Of a stretch of 64,000 nucleotides of DNA, positions 1 through 10,758 are shown piece by piece. Position 1 is the first letter of the stretch. Each line of letters opens with the position of its first letter. The DNA comes from Bromus sterilis. Its lineage: Eukaryota; Streptophyta; Magnoliopsida; Poales; Poaceae. The translations under genes were made by a program, and so were the position numbers. The notes under the pieces are model-generated. The model did not search any database. It saw nothing but the letters and a program-made list of their open reading frames with translations, and was not told the origin of the DNA. The stretch covers positions 257,735,016-257,799,015 of the forward strand of contig OX465597.1 of assembly GCA_950022295.1 (NCBI GenBank), written 5' to 3'.

Positions 1-712
1 CCACTCCGAGCAATACCCCTTGCACTGCGTTAGAACACTGTTAACAAGGCATTTGCCATGTCTTGTATTTGTATTGCTATTATTGCTGTGTATTTATTAT
101 TTCTTACCTCTCTCTTATTGTCTGGTAGTATGTAAGGCCCTATATGCGGTACTATTCTAGATCTGGATGTTTCCATCCAGATCCAGGGACGAAGCACATA
201 TCGGTCCCACCGAGACATGTGACAATGCCATATGCCCCGGATTTCCAACATGATATTACAACATTACAACTACATGGATACAACATCTCATACTATCGGC
301 ATACAACTGCCTTAAATACGTTACATCAGTGGAAGATGCAAGTCTGGGTACAGACTACAATCAAATGCCTAGCGGAAAAGGTAAAACACAACATTCTCGT
401 AACCACACGGGTCCAGGCTCTCCGCGGGGATCCACCTAACTAGTCGAGGTAACAATCAAATGCAGCGGCCGATCAGGCAAAACATAAAAGGGAAAGGAAA
501 AGCAAGGGGTGAGAATATATCAAAAGTCTTGTAACTAACTTCTCACGGGTAAGATGGGGGTAGTGGTGAAGTTGCAGACGCACTAGCAATATAAGAGTGG
601 CTAACGGTCTATTTTAGAGTAAGATGAGAACCAAGCATTCGATGAGGAATCGCCTCCAATAAGTCTTGCTATCAACTACTTACGCAAGCATAACACCTAT
701 CCTATCCTTTTT
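1..712. repeat. Repeat fragment left of the Tekay-type element, first part LTR-like
   Basis: The first ~130 bases share the phrase GCACTGCGTTAGAACA and a T-rich stretch ending in TAG with 44277-44381, inside the solo LTR at 42121-46643. They are therefore probably a piece of a related Gypsy LTR, around the end of its presumed first intron. From ~131 to 712 I recognise no domain, terminal repeat or long reading frame. It is probably more of the same degraded retroelement, but the sequence does not prove it. The fragment runs off the left edge of the window and is cut at 713 by the Tekay-type element. Confidence 0.45.
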
Positions 713-3700
713 TGTCAGAACCCCAACTAGGGTAAGTGCTAGGGTTTGTTTGTGCCTTTGCATCATGCAAAAATTCAAATGAAATTCAAAAATGGGGAAG
801 CAGAAAGCCCTGAGAAATTAATTCAAATGGCCAAATAAAAATCTTTTTCCAAAAATCTTTTGAACATTTGGAAAATTCCTATAAATGATGCTGATCATTT
901 TAAAAGTGGTTTGGGTATTTTCCCATACTCATGGAATTTTCTAATATTCAAAAGGTGCTCTGGAAATTAAAGTTTACCCCTATTTGAATTGAAATTCAAA
1001 TTAATTGAATTTCAAAAATGTCCAAATTCTTTATGTGACTTGCTACTGGTCACCTAGGATTTATAAAATTGTTTGGGCATTTTTATAAAATGTTTTGATA
1101 ATTGTTTTATCAAAACAGAACAAATGTCAGAAGAAATAAAAGAAAAACAAAGAGAAGGAGCTTACCTAGCGCCGACAGGCGTCGGCCCAACTCCACTGGC
1201 CTGGCCCAGCCCAGCCCGGGGCGCTTGTCGTCTACCTCCCCGCCGAGCCAAGAAACTCGGTGGAGGCAGAGCGCGGGCACGGCGCCACCTCGCCGCCCTG
1301 GAGCCGTCTAGGCCTTCCCCTTCCCCCTGAACCCGCCACGGAGACGCCCTAGTCACCTCCAATCTTCTTCCCCTCTCTCTGTCTCTATCCCTCCCTCTCC
1401 CGCTCGAAATCAACGCCGCCCGAGGACCGCCGTGGCTCGCGGCCGAGGAGAACCCGTGGCCATCGAGCTCTACGAGACCAGACACCTTGTCCAGGATGAA
1501 GCCCGGCATCGACTTCGACTAGCCACGCCCTCAATCGAAGCCCGGGGGCCACGAGCATGACTCCAGCTTCAAGAACTCGCCGCCGGCCACCGGGGACGCC
1601 ATCTTCAAATTCTTCGCATGTGCTGCTCCAACGGCTTCCCCGAGCTCTTCCTCGTGATCAGGGTGAGCTGGAGCTTCATTCCCCTCCCTCCTTGCTTTTT
1701 CCTGTGGCCGGATTCAAGTTTACGGCGAGGACAGCAGCCGGCCGCCGCACCTCGTCGTCGCCGGCGTCGAAGTAGCTCTCCCCTTGAACCCCCGTTGGCG
1801 TAGCTCGAAGCGGATGAGCACGGGCGTCACTACGGTGCCCTCCGCGTGCCCAGCCGTGCCCGGAAACGCCGTCCGCAGCGGGCGCCGCTGTGCGTTTTGG
1901 TCACCCGCGGCTAACCGCCGGCGGACCCGTTTAGCTTAGGGGCTAATCCCCTGTTAGTGACCCTTGGGTCACTGACTGGTGGGCCAGCCCCCCCCCCTTA
2001 ACCCTCGGTTAAGCAATTTAAACCGGGTTAATTCCCACTGTGACTGACCAGCCGGCCCCACCCGTCAGCCCCCTTGTGACGTCACCCCGACATCATGCTG
2101 GCGCAATAATTCAATTCCAGAAATAGAAATGATTAAACAAAATTCCAGAAATTATAGAAAATTGATTAAACTTGGGAAATTCATAACTAATTCATTTTAA
2201 CTCCAAATATAACAAATAATATGTCTAAAATTATCAGAAAAATTCAAGGATTATGAATATGGGCTCTGTTTTCATGTTTGACCATTTTAAAATGGGTGAA
2301 CAGTGCAAAACATCCATATGGATTTAATTCAAATTCAAATTTGAAGCACATTTGCAAATGACTTTGCATTTGACTTCTTTTAAAAGGAATTGTACCCACA
2401 TTGTGACCAAGAACATCACCATTACAATATTGATCATGTGTTTGAGCATTGAAAATAAATTTATACCATTGTTTGATTGTTTGCTCGATAGACGTGCAAT
2501 CGGAATCGGAGGCCACCCCCTTCGTTGAAGACACCGATATCGAACCTCGTCAGCAAGGCAAGCAAACCCCATTGATCATGTCTATAAAATCCTATTTTTC
2601 CCTCTCAGTCTCGTTTATGCATGTTTAGGAGATCACCGAGACATGTTCTTTCGCATAGTTGAACCCATTCCGATGCATGACCTATCATTATGTCACCGTA
2701 TTAAGCAAACCACAATCCTAGCAGATATAGGAGTTGAATGATGAGCATGTGGCCCCTACAACTGTTACTGCTTTTGCTGCTTAGTGATACAATGAGGATG
2801 TTTTGATTGTGAGTCGGGATGGAATGAACACAGTGGTGTTGATGAAAGTGAAACGTGTTGGTGAATCCACCCTAAACAAAGGTGAACGATGAGAGACTGT
2901 GTAGGAGTACACAGTGGGTTGTCTCGTTGAACACTGCCCTAGGTCCCGAGTTCCTGTTTTGTGATCCAAGACAAAGAGTATGACCACATGTAGGGTTTTA
3001 TGGGAGCCCCGTTTGGCCTCTTTACATAGCTGATCCGGTCCAGGAGTCACAATAGATTCGGGCTTTCCATTTGGTATATGCATAGAAAAAGTATGAAGAA
3101 AAGGTTGCATCATCCTAGATATGTGGGTGGACTTGTGAGGCAGTGAAACCATCTGGCAGAGGTGGCGTCTCGGTCCCTTACATTATCTGAGTCCGTTTCG
3201 TGGAACCGGCCGGACTCTCGAGCGGTGCCAAACTCAGGTAGTCGACTCCTGGATTAGAGAAGGTGATGTGAGGTTAGTGCCTTGGTTTCATCCACGTCCG
3301 ACATCCGCTTGAAGGATGCCAAGAACGAGGCGATAAGTGATGACACGCGTGTGAAGATGTACACCCCTGCAGGGTTAATGAAATATTCGAATAGCCGTGT
3401 CCGCGGTTATGGACTACTTGGAAACCTCTACTTGATCATAGATAACTTGAACGGATACTTATAAAACTCGCAAGATAAGCGTGAGTGCTATGGTGTGTCT
3501 CCTCGTGGGGAAGTCGAGGAAGTAACCATAGTGGTGTATTGGTTGGAGATGTAGTGGACTCGTGTACGCTTCTTACCTCGAAGTCGGGTACTCGTAGTAC
3601 AGGATTAGCGAAGTCAAAGCTGGCACTTCTGCATGTTGAAACCCCACCTCCTTTACCTTGATAGTTGAGCATGAGTAGTGTAGTTCTGATGTAAGTCTTG

Positions 3701-4403
3701 CTGAGTACGACTTTGTACTCACGTTTGCTTATTCTATGTTTTAGATGAGAACCCGGACCCCGATGGAGTCACCTCCGTGAAGCTCGACGTTGAATAAGTT
3801 AGCATAGTCCCAGACAACAGTCTGGTCCCTCGTGGAAGGGCATGTTTGTTTACAAGGCTTCTCTAAGCCATTTGTTAAACTTGTCTGTACTCAGACCTAA
3901 ATTGCTTCCGTTGTATGATGTAATGTTGATCACAGACATGTGATCTTTGTATACTCTATGTGTATATCAATAAAGAGTACTTTGTAGAGTTATGTGATGA
4001 TACATGTTGTTCATACTAGGCATGTGTGCTGTGTGTATGTTTATAACATGCATGTCTTAGTATGGGTTTTCGAGACCTTAGTTGTGATCTGGCTGGCGGT
4101 CTTTTATACACCAAGTGGCTGGAGTAAGTTTATGTAAGAGTTAGGATCCAATCAATAACATGGTTGAGGCGAATTGTCTATGAGTATGGGATTCACCACC
4201 CATAAGAATTTAGACTTGTGAGCGGACGTTGAGGACCCATCTCAGTTGATCATCCGGCCTGAATGGGATGCCCCTCACGTTCGATGCTTACCGAGAACGT
4301 TCTGTGCTTGGCCTTGTCTGCTTAGACAAGTGGGTACAGTTCTCGGCTCTCCATGTGATTGTATCGTGACTGGAATTACATACGCTAACCCCGGGTCCCG
4401 ACA
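713..4403 (+). repeat. 5' LTR of the Tekay-type element (3.69 kb)
   Basis: It starts TGTCAGAACC, ends GGTCCCGACA and is followed four bases later by the primer-binding site. Its first 633 bases align without gaps to 9334-9966 and its next ~480 to 21640-22122. The differences I noticed are about 2% in the first block, so the insertion is not recent. The layout is an AT-rich head, a GC-rich block (1160-1960), AT-rich sequence, and a late block with the phrase TATTCGAATAGCCGTGTCC at ~3386. That block recurs in two other LTRs here. The length is large for an LTR and may be explained by the exon-like segments listed separately. Confidence 0.9.
1557..3797 (+). CDS. Possible spliced mini-gene inside the 5' LTR (three exons, ~74 aa)
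   Basis: This is a gene model I infer, not a known family. Exon 1 is 1557-1662, with donor GTGAGC. Exon 2 is 2492-2557, with acceptor CTCGATAG and donor GCAAGC. Exon 3 is 3745-3797, with acceptor ATGTTTTAG and stop TAA. The lengths 106, 66 and 53 sum to 225, so the frame closes. Exon 2 encodes an acidic peptide containing ATPFVEDTDIEP. Exon 3 encodes DENPDPDGVTSVKLDVE. Matching exons with compatible phases occur in the LTRs at 42121-46643 and 49199-53134. Against it: the exon-1 ATG is ACG in the 3' LTR copy (21851), so the true start may lie elsewhere or exon 1 may be untranslated. The role is unknown. Confidence 0.4.
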
Positions 4404-4407
4404 GACT

Positions 4408-4420
4408 TGGTATCAGAGCA
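4408..4420 (+). other. Primer-binding site (tRNA-Met type)
   Basis: TGGTATCAGAGCA lies four bases after the 5' LTR end. It is the usual complement of the 3' end of initiator methionine tRNA, which primes minus-strand synthesis. It fixes the LTR end at 4403 and the plus orientation of the element. Confidence 0.9.
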
Positions 4421-4874
4421 GGACTGTCTGTAGGATTAGCAACCCTTGGTCGAAGTCGAGTCTAGCATTCTATAGTTATATAGTTACTTGGGTATATAAG
4501 GGAACAACGTAAGACTTCTTTTTCTCCTTACCCTCATCGATCTGAGTTCTGAGTCACCCTTATCTTTTCTACGGGATGATAGGACTAGGCTCATCAATGT
4601 CTTACTAGAACATCTCGCTGAGTGCTTTCTTTTAGCCGTAGGACAGTTGTGGTCGTCCAGAGTCTCCGTATTTTGAGTTCCTTGAGGAAGTTCTGTCCAA
4701 TCTCCTCGAGGTTGTCTTGTTTTCCATCCCGGTGTAGCCGTTATGCTGCCGGATTTATTCCGTGTTTCTATGAATCTTCGCCTTCGCATTACAATCCTTT
4801 CCGCCTTCATCATGTCTTGTTATCCTTGAATCCATCATTCAACCTGTTTTGATTGTTGATTTTTATCACACAGG
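4421..4874 (+). other. Untranslated leader between primer site and gag
   Basis: These are about 450 bases of T-rich leader. I see no long reading frame in the gag frame, no splice-like structure I can defend and no repeat. The packaging and dimerisation signals of the genomic RNA would be expected here, but none can be recognised by eye. Confidence 0.6.
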
Positions 4875-7800
4875 ATGTCAGGTGGAACTCGTAGTGTTGT
4901 TCGTCGGAATCGAGACCGTGTTCGGAATCGAAATGATGATGAACCTCTACCATCGCATTCTGCGGCGGAAATCATGATGGAAGCTGAGAAGAATCAACGT
5001 GATCAAACACGCCTTCTGGAGCTCATCGAGCAGAATACCTCACGTCATCGTAATGTGGTTGTGAGCATTCAGGACTTCATCCTCCTCAAGCCACCGGTAT
5101 TCCGATGTTCTTCTGAGCCCCTTGAAGCTGATGATTGGCTCCGTTCCATCGAGCGTAAGCTTGATACTGCACATGTTGCTCCCGATGACCGAGTTATATT
5201 CGCGGCATACTTTCTGGAAGGTGCTGCTGCTGAATGGTGGGAGAACTATGTTGCTATGCAGCCAGATAGTCATCTAGTGACTTGGCAGGAGTTCTGTGTT
5301 GCCTTTCGAGGGTACCACCTTCTAGATGAGTTGATGGAGCGCAAGAAAGAAGAGTTCTGCAACCTGACTCAAGGAGAGATGTCCATCCATGAGTATGTGA
5401 GAGAATTCAACCGTCTTGCTCGGTATGCCCAAGATGAGATCACCACCGATGCCAGAAAGCAGGCAAGGTTCCGTAAGGGACTTAGCCCCATCCTTCGTCA
5501 TGATCTCAACCTCATCGAATTTGCCACCTTTGAGGATTTAGTCAACAGATCCTTCAGAGCCGAGCATGGCAATGAAATTTTCGAAGAGTCTCGCAAGCAT
5601 GCTCTTGAGCTTGCCCCTTCTTCTAGTTCAGCCCCTCAGAAACGCAGAATTTGGATTCCAAACCGTGTCATACCTCAAAACCTTCTTCAGAGACCACCAC
5701 CGAATATATGCCATCCACCCCAACACATTATTCCACCCCGGAATGATGGTGTGCAGCCAAGTAATCCCACTCCCAGCAATTCAGACAGGGTATGCTTTAA
5801 GTGTGGTCTTCCAGGCCATTACTATCGTCAATGCCCTCAGGTCTTGATGGCACCACGTCATTCTCGACCCAAACCTCCAAAGAAATCAGTCACAAAAGCC
5901 TTCCCAGCAAAGCTTTCAGCCACAAGTAGTGGTTGTGTAAACCAAATTTCAGTTGAGGAAACCACTGCTGCTTCTGATGTCATTCTTGGCACACTCCCAG
6001 TCAATCATGTCCCCGCCTCCGTTCTTTTCGATCCAGGAGCTTCTCATTCGTTCGTGTCGGAGAGTTATGCACTTTGTCATGAGTTCCCCTTTGAAGAAAT
6101 GTTTTCTCCAATGATCATTCAAACTCCTGGTTCAAAGTGGCAAACTAATAGAGTAAGCCATGGTAATCAAATTGCAATTGATGGTTTAATATTCCTTGCT
6201 TCACTTATTGCCCTCAAGTCTTCAGACATTGATGTCATCCTAGGAATGGATTGGTTATCAAGGTAGAATGCTTTCCTTGATTGTAAAGCCAAATCAGTCA
6301 AACTCACCCATCCTTCAGGCCAGACCATTGACTACACATCACCCAGCTCTAAAAACCAGATGCATACTTTGAATGTGCTTCCCCTTCCAGAACTTGAAGA
6401 TGTTCCGGTGGTTCGTGACTTCCCGGATGTCTTTCCTGAAGAGCTGCCGGGAATGCCACCCGACAGGTGTGTAGAATTCATAGTGGATCTTATACCAGGC
6501 ACAACCCCAATCTCGAGACGCCCATATAGAATGGCCTCACATGAGTTAGCTGAGCTAAAAACCCAACTTGATGCTTTGTTGGCAAAAGGCTTCATCCGCC
6601 CTAGCTCATCGCCATGGTGTTGCCCCGTTCTGTTCGTAACGAAGAAAGATGGAACAGAAAGGATGTGCGTAGACTATCGCCCGCTAAATCTAGCGACGAT
6701 AAAGAACAAGTACCCACTGCCCAGGATCAATGATCTTTATGATCAACTTGCAGGATCCTCTGTCTTCTCCAAGATGGATTTGAGATTAGGCTATCATCAA
6801 ATCAAAATCCGAAACGAGGACATTCCAAAAACGGATTTTACTACCTGTTATGGTCTTTACGAGTACACCGTCATGTCCTTTGGTTTAACCAATGTCCCCG
6901 CCACATTCTCGCGCTTGATGAATTCGATCTTCATGGAGTACCTAGATAAATTTGTTGTGGTTTATCTTGATGACATTCTCATCTACTCGAAGAACGAAGA
7001 AGAGCACGCAGAACATCTTAGGTTGGTATTGATGAAACTTAGAGAGCACCGCCTTTATGCCAAGTTCTCCAAGTGTGAATTTTGGCTACCAGAAGCGACC
7101 TACTTGGGCCACGTGATTTCTGCGGAAGGTGTTGCAGTCAATCCCGAGAGAGTTCAGGCCGTCCTTGGCTGGACTCCACCTGAATCGGTTAAGCAAGTTA
7201 GGAGTTTTCTTGGCTTAGCAAGCTATTGCCGTCGCTTCGTTGAGAACTTTTCTAAAGTTGCAAAGCCTCTTACTTAACTCCTCAAGAAAGATAAGAAATT
7301 CCAATGGACCCCCAAGTGCGAGGAAAGCTTTCAAGAGCTAAAAAGAAGATTGACTTCTGCACCCATACTTGCACCTCCAGACACCAAAAGGGATTTCGAG
7401 ATCTATTGTGATGCTTCACGGCAAGGGTTAGGATGCATACTTATGCAAGATCGACATGTGGTAGCTTATGCTTCACGCCAGTTGCGGCCACATGAAGAGA
7501 ACTATCCTACCCATGATCTTGAACTCGCTGCCGTAGTTCATGCCCTGAAGACTTGGCGACATTACCTCCTTGGTAATCGTTGTGAGATCTATTCCGATCA
7601 CCAAAGCCTCAAATACATATTCACCCAGCCAGATCTTAATCTCAGGCAAAGACGCTGGATAGAGTTGATAAAAGATTATGACTTAGGAATTTCTTACACC
7701 CCAGGCAAAGCCAATGTCATGGTTGATGCACTAAGTCGTAAGTCGTACTGTAACAACCTCATGTTACAGCAGTATCAACCACTTCTTCATGAGGAATTTT

Positions 7801-9356
7801 GCAAGCTCAATCTTGAGATAGTTCCTCGTGGATCTCTTTTCAACTTGGTGGCGAAACCAACCCTTGAGGATCAAATCGTAGCCGCCCAGAAACAAGATAG
7901 TAGTATTCAAGAGATCAAGCAGAACATTGTTAGCGGAGTTGCTAAATGTTTTTCTGCAAATGATCAAGGAACGATATTCTTTGAAAATCGTTTAGTAGTT
8001 CCTAAAAATGAAGACCTAAAGCAGCTGATCCTTAGGGAAGCTCATGACACTCCCCTCTCAATTCATCCCGGTAGCACAAAAATGTACCGAGATCTACGCC
8101 AGAGATTTTGGTGGACCCGGATGAAGAGAGCCATTGCACAATTTGTTGTTGAATGTGATGTTTGTCGTCGCATTAAGGCAGAACACCAAAGAACTGCTGG
8201 TACTCTTCAACCATTGTCTATTCCCGAGTGGAAATGGGACAAGGTCGGTATGGACTTCATCACCGGCTTTCCAAAAACCCAGAAAGGAAATGATGCCATC
8301 TTCGTGGTCATTGATAGACTTTCAAAAGTTGCTCACTTTCTTCCTGTTCGCGAGTCTATAACTGCTAGTCAGTTGGCGGACTTGTATGTCTCTAGAATCG
8401 TGTCTCTTCACGGTGTTCCTTTGGTGATCAATTCTGATCGTGGTAGCCTTTTCACCTCTAGATTTTGGGAAAGTTTTCAGAATGCTATGGGAACTCATCT
8501 ATCCTTTAGTACAGCTTTCCACCCTCAATCTAGTGGTCAAGTTGAAAGGGTTAATCAAATCTTGGAAGACATGCTCAGAGCTTGTGTTATCTCTTTCGGA
8601 AAGAATTGGGAGAAATTTCTTCCATTCGCCGAATTTGCTTATAACAATAGCTATCAATCTAGTCTGGACATGGCTCCCTTTGAATTCCTCTATGGCCGAC
8701 GATGTCGAACACCCCTAAACTGGTCAGAAACCGGTGAAAGACAAATCTTTGGACCGGATATGATCAAGGAAGCAGAAGAACAAGTTCGCATTGTTCGTGA
8801 TCGTTTGAAAGCCTCTCAGTCTCGTCAAAAGAGCTACTATGATCGTCATCATAGAGAGGAGAGCTACAATATTGATGAGAAGGCTTACCTTCGGGTTACT
8901 CCTCTGAAGGGAACCCAACGATTCGGTATCAAAGGCAAGTTGGCCACACGTTACATCGGACCTTTCCGCATTCTTGCTAAACGTGGAGAAGTTTCCTACC
9001 AACTTGAACTACCTCCGCACCTTTCCCGAGTACATGATGTATTCCATGTGTCACAACTCAGGCGTTGCTTCAAGGACCCCATCCGCGAAATCGACCATGA
9101 AATGCTTGATCTCCAAGATGACCTTTCTTATCGAGAGTACCCTGTTCGTATTCTTGATTCAGCAGAGCGTGTCACTCGTCGTCAGAAGATCAATTTCCTT
9201 AAAGTTCAGTAGTCACATCACTCTGAGAAAGAAGCAACATGGGAAAGAGAAGACCGCCTCCATGCCGAGTACCCCACCTTCCTCCCGATGACTTCTGAAT
9301 CTCGGGACGAGATTATTTTGAGTGGGGGCGAGTTGTCAGAACCCCAACTAGGGTAA
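4875..9356 (+). pseudogene. gag-pol polyprotein of the Tekay-type element, three nonsense codons in one frame
   Basis: One frame runs from ATG 4875 to TAA 9354-9356 (about 1,493 codons). In order it holds a gag with a CCHC knuckle (CFKCGLPGHYYRQC, from codon 307), protease (FDPGASHSF, Asp at codon 386), RT (YLDD at codons 697-700), RNase H, and integrase with an HHCC finger (first His codon 1057) and catalytic Asp1127, Asp1188 and Glu1224 in DD35E spacing. The tail resembles a chromodomain (EATWERED). Three in-frame stops break it: TAG at 6264 near the end of protease, TAA at 7275 after RT where the 62-kb relative has GAA (Glu), and TAG at 9210 where a Trp codon is expected in the chromodomain. 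The protease triad reads DPG rather than the usual DSG or DTG. I see no frameshifts. The frame ends 23 bases inside the 3' LTR. Confidence 0.93.
9319..9333 (+). other. Polypurine tract
   Basis: TTGAGTGGGGGCGAG lies directly before the 3' LTR start at 9334. It is the expected plus-strand primer of reverse transcription. It overlaps the last codons of the gag-pol frame. Confidence 0.8.
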
Positions 9357-9966
9357 GTGCTAGGGTTTGTTTGTGCCTTTGCATCATGCAAAAATTCAAA
9401 TGAAATTCAAAAATGGGGAAGCAGAAAGCCCTGAGAAATTAATTGAAATGGCCAGATAAAAATCTTTTTCCAAAAATCTTCTGAACATTTGGAAAATACC
9501 TATAAATGATGCTGATCATTTTAAAAGTGGTTTGGGTATTTTCCCATACTCATGGAATTTTCTAATATTAAAAAGGTGCTCTGGAAATTAAAGTTTACCC
9601 CTATTTGAATTGAAATTCAAATTAATTGAATTTCAAAAATGTCCAAATTCTTTATGTGACTTGATACTGGTCACCTAGGATTTATAAAATTGTTTGGGCA
9701 TTTTTATAAAATGTTTTGATAATTGTTTTATCAAAACATAACAAATGTCAGAAGAAATAAAAGAAAAACAGAGAGAAGGAGCTTACCTGGCACCCACAGG
9801 CGTCGGCCCAACTCCACTGGCCTGGCCCAGCCCAGCCCGGGGCGCTTGTCGTCTACCTCCCCGCCGAGCCAAGCAACTCGGTGGAGGCAGAGCGCGGGCA
9901 CGGCGCCACCTCGCCGCCCTGGAGCCGTCTAGGCCTTCCCCTTCCCCCTGAACCCGCCACGGAGAC
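9334..9966 (+). repeat. 3' LTR of the Tekay-type element, first part
   Basis: It matches 713-1345 base for base in length, with about a dozen substitutions noticed. It ends in GAGAC (9962-9966), which is repeated at 21635-21639 on the far side of the inserted Copia element. The pair is the 5-bp target-site duplication. Confidence 0.95.
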
Positions 9967-10758
9967 TGTTGGAAATATGCCCTAGAGGCAATAATAAAAT
10001 GTTATTATATATATATTTCCACGTTCGTAATTAATGTTTATATTTCTGTGCTATAATTGCAATGACCCTGACTGTGAGATTCAGAAGAAAACTCATTTGC
10101 ATGTGTGGAAATGTAAACACCAAGAGTTCCTGGTTTAGCCTCTAAGACCAGCTCATGTGCTCACTGATGATTACGTTTTCTTAATCATGGACATTGTTCT
10201 TGTAACAAGGATGTTAGTAGCAATGGGAACATATTGTTAGCAGAACAATGATGTTGAACCGACCCCAGTATTGAATGATATACTTAGAGATCACATCGTA
10301 ACAACGTTATAAGTCATATCATGAAATGTTATCATATACGTAATTCCTTAGACCATGAGAGTATCGAGTTGCTTCACACAGGAAGACATGCTTTGGTTCT
10401 TAGATGAATCCTCCCGTAAATGGGAAGTAGTAAAATAAGTTCTGGGTATGTCAGATGGTGTGGCTAGTGACTGTGATAGTTCAAGAATGGGATTTTCTCC
10501 TTCACGATGAAGAAGATATTCACTTCGGGCCCACTCGGTATGAAGGTATCCATTATAGTCTGACCAGACGCATTGTGATTCAGTCACAGGGATACCGGAA
10601 TACGATAACGAGAAAAGGGACAAACGAGCAAAGAGGATAACGAGTGTCTTGTGTTCAAGAAGTTGTTACACATGGGTGCCAAACATCTCTCCTCTAACTT
10701 TGTCATATATCACGAAGCAAAGGGAATGGTACATGAATAAACATAATGGTTCACTCGA
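9967..10758 (+). repeat. LTR1 of the Copia composite, 3' part deleted
   Basis: These 792 bases match the start of LTR2 and LTR3. I noticed five substitutions private to this copy, for example at the phrase GTGCTCACTG where the others have GTGCTAACTG. The sequence then jumps at CGA straight into internal sequence equivalent to 17861. The lost part includes the GC-rich promoter region with the heat-shock-like array and TATA box. Confidence 0.92.

Noticed and set aside
1162..1509. Minus-strand 115-codon frame in the GC-rich part of the Tekay LTR
   Set aside because: It overlaps the GC-rich exon-1 block of the LTR, has a composition typical of random GC-rich frames (R, G, A) and is not conserved in the 3' LTR copy in the same form.
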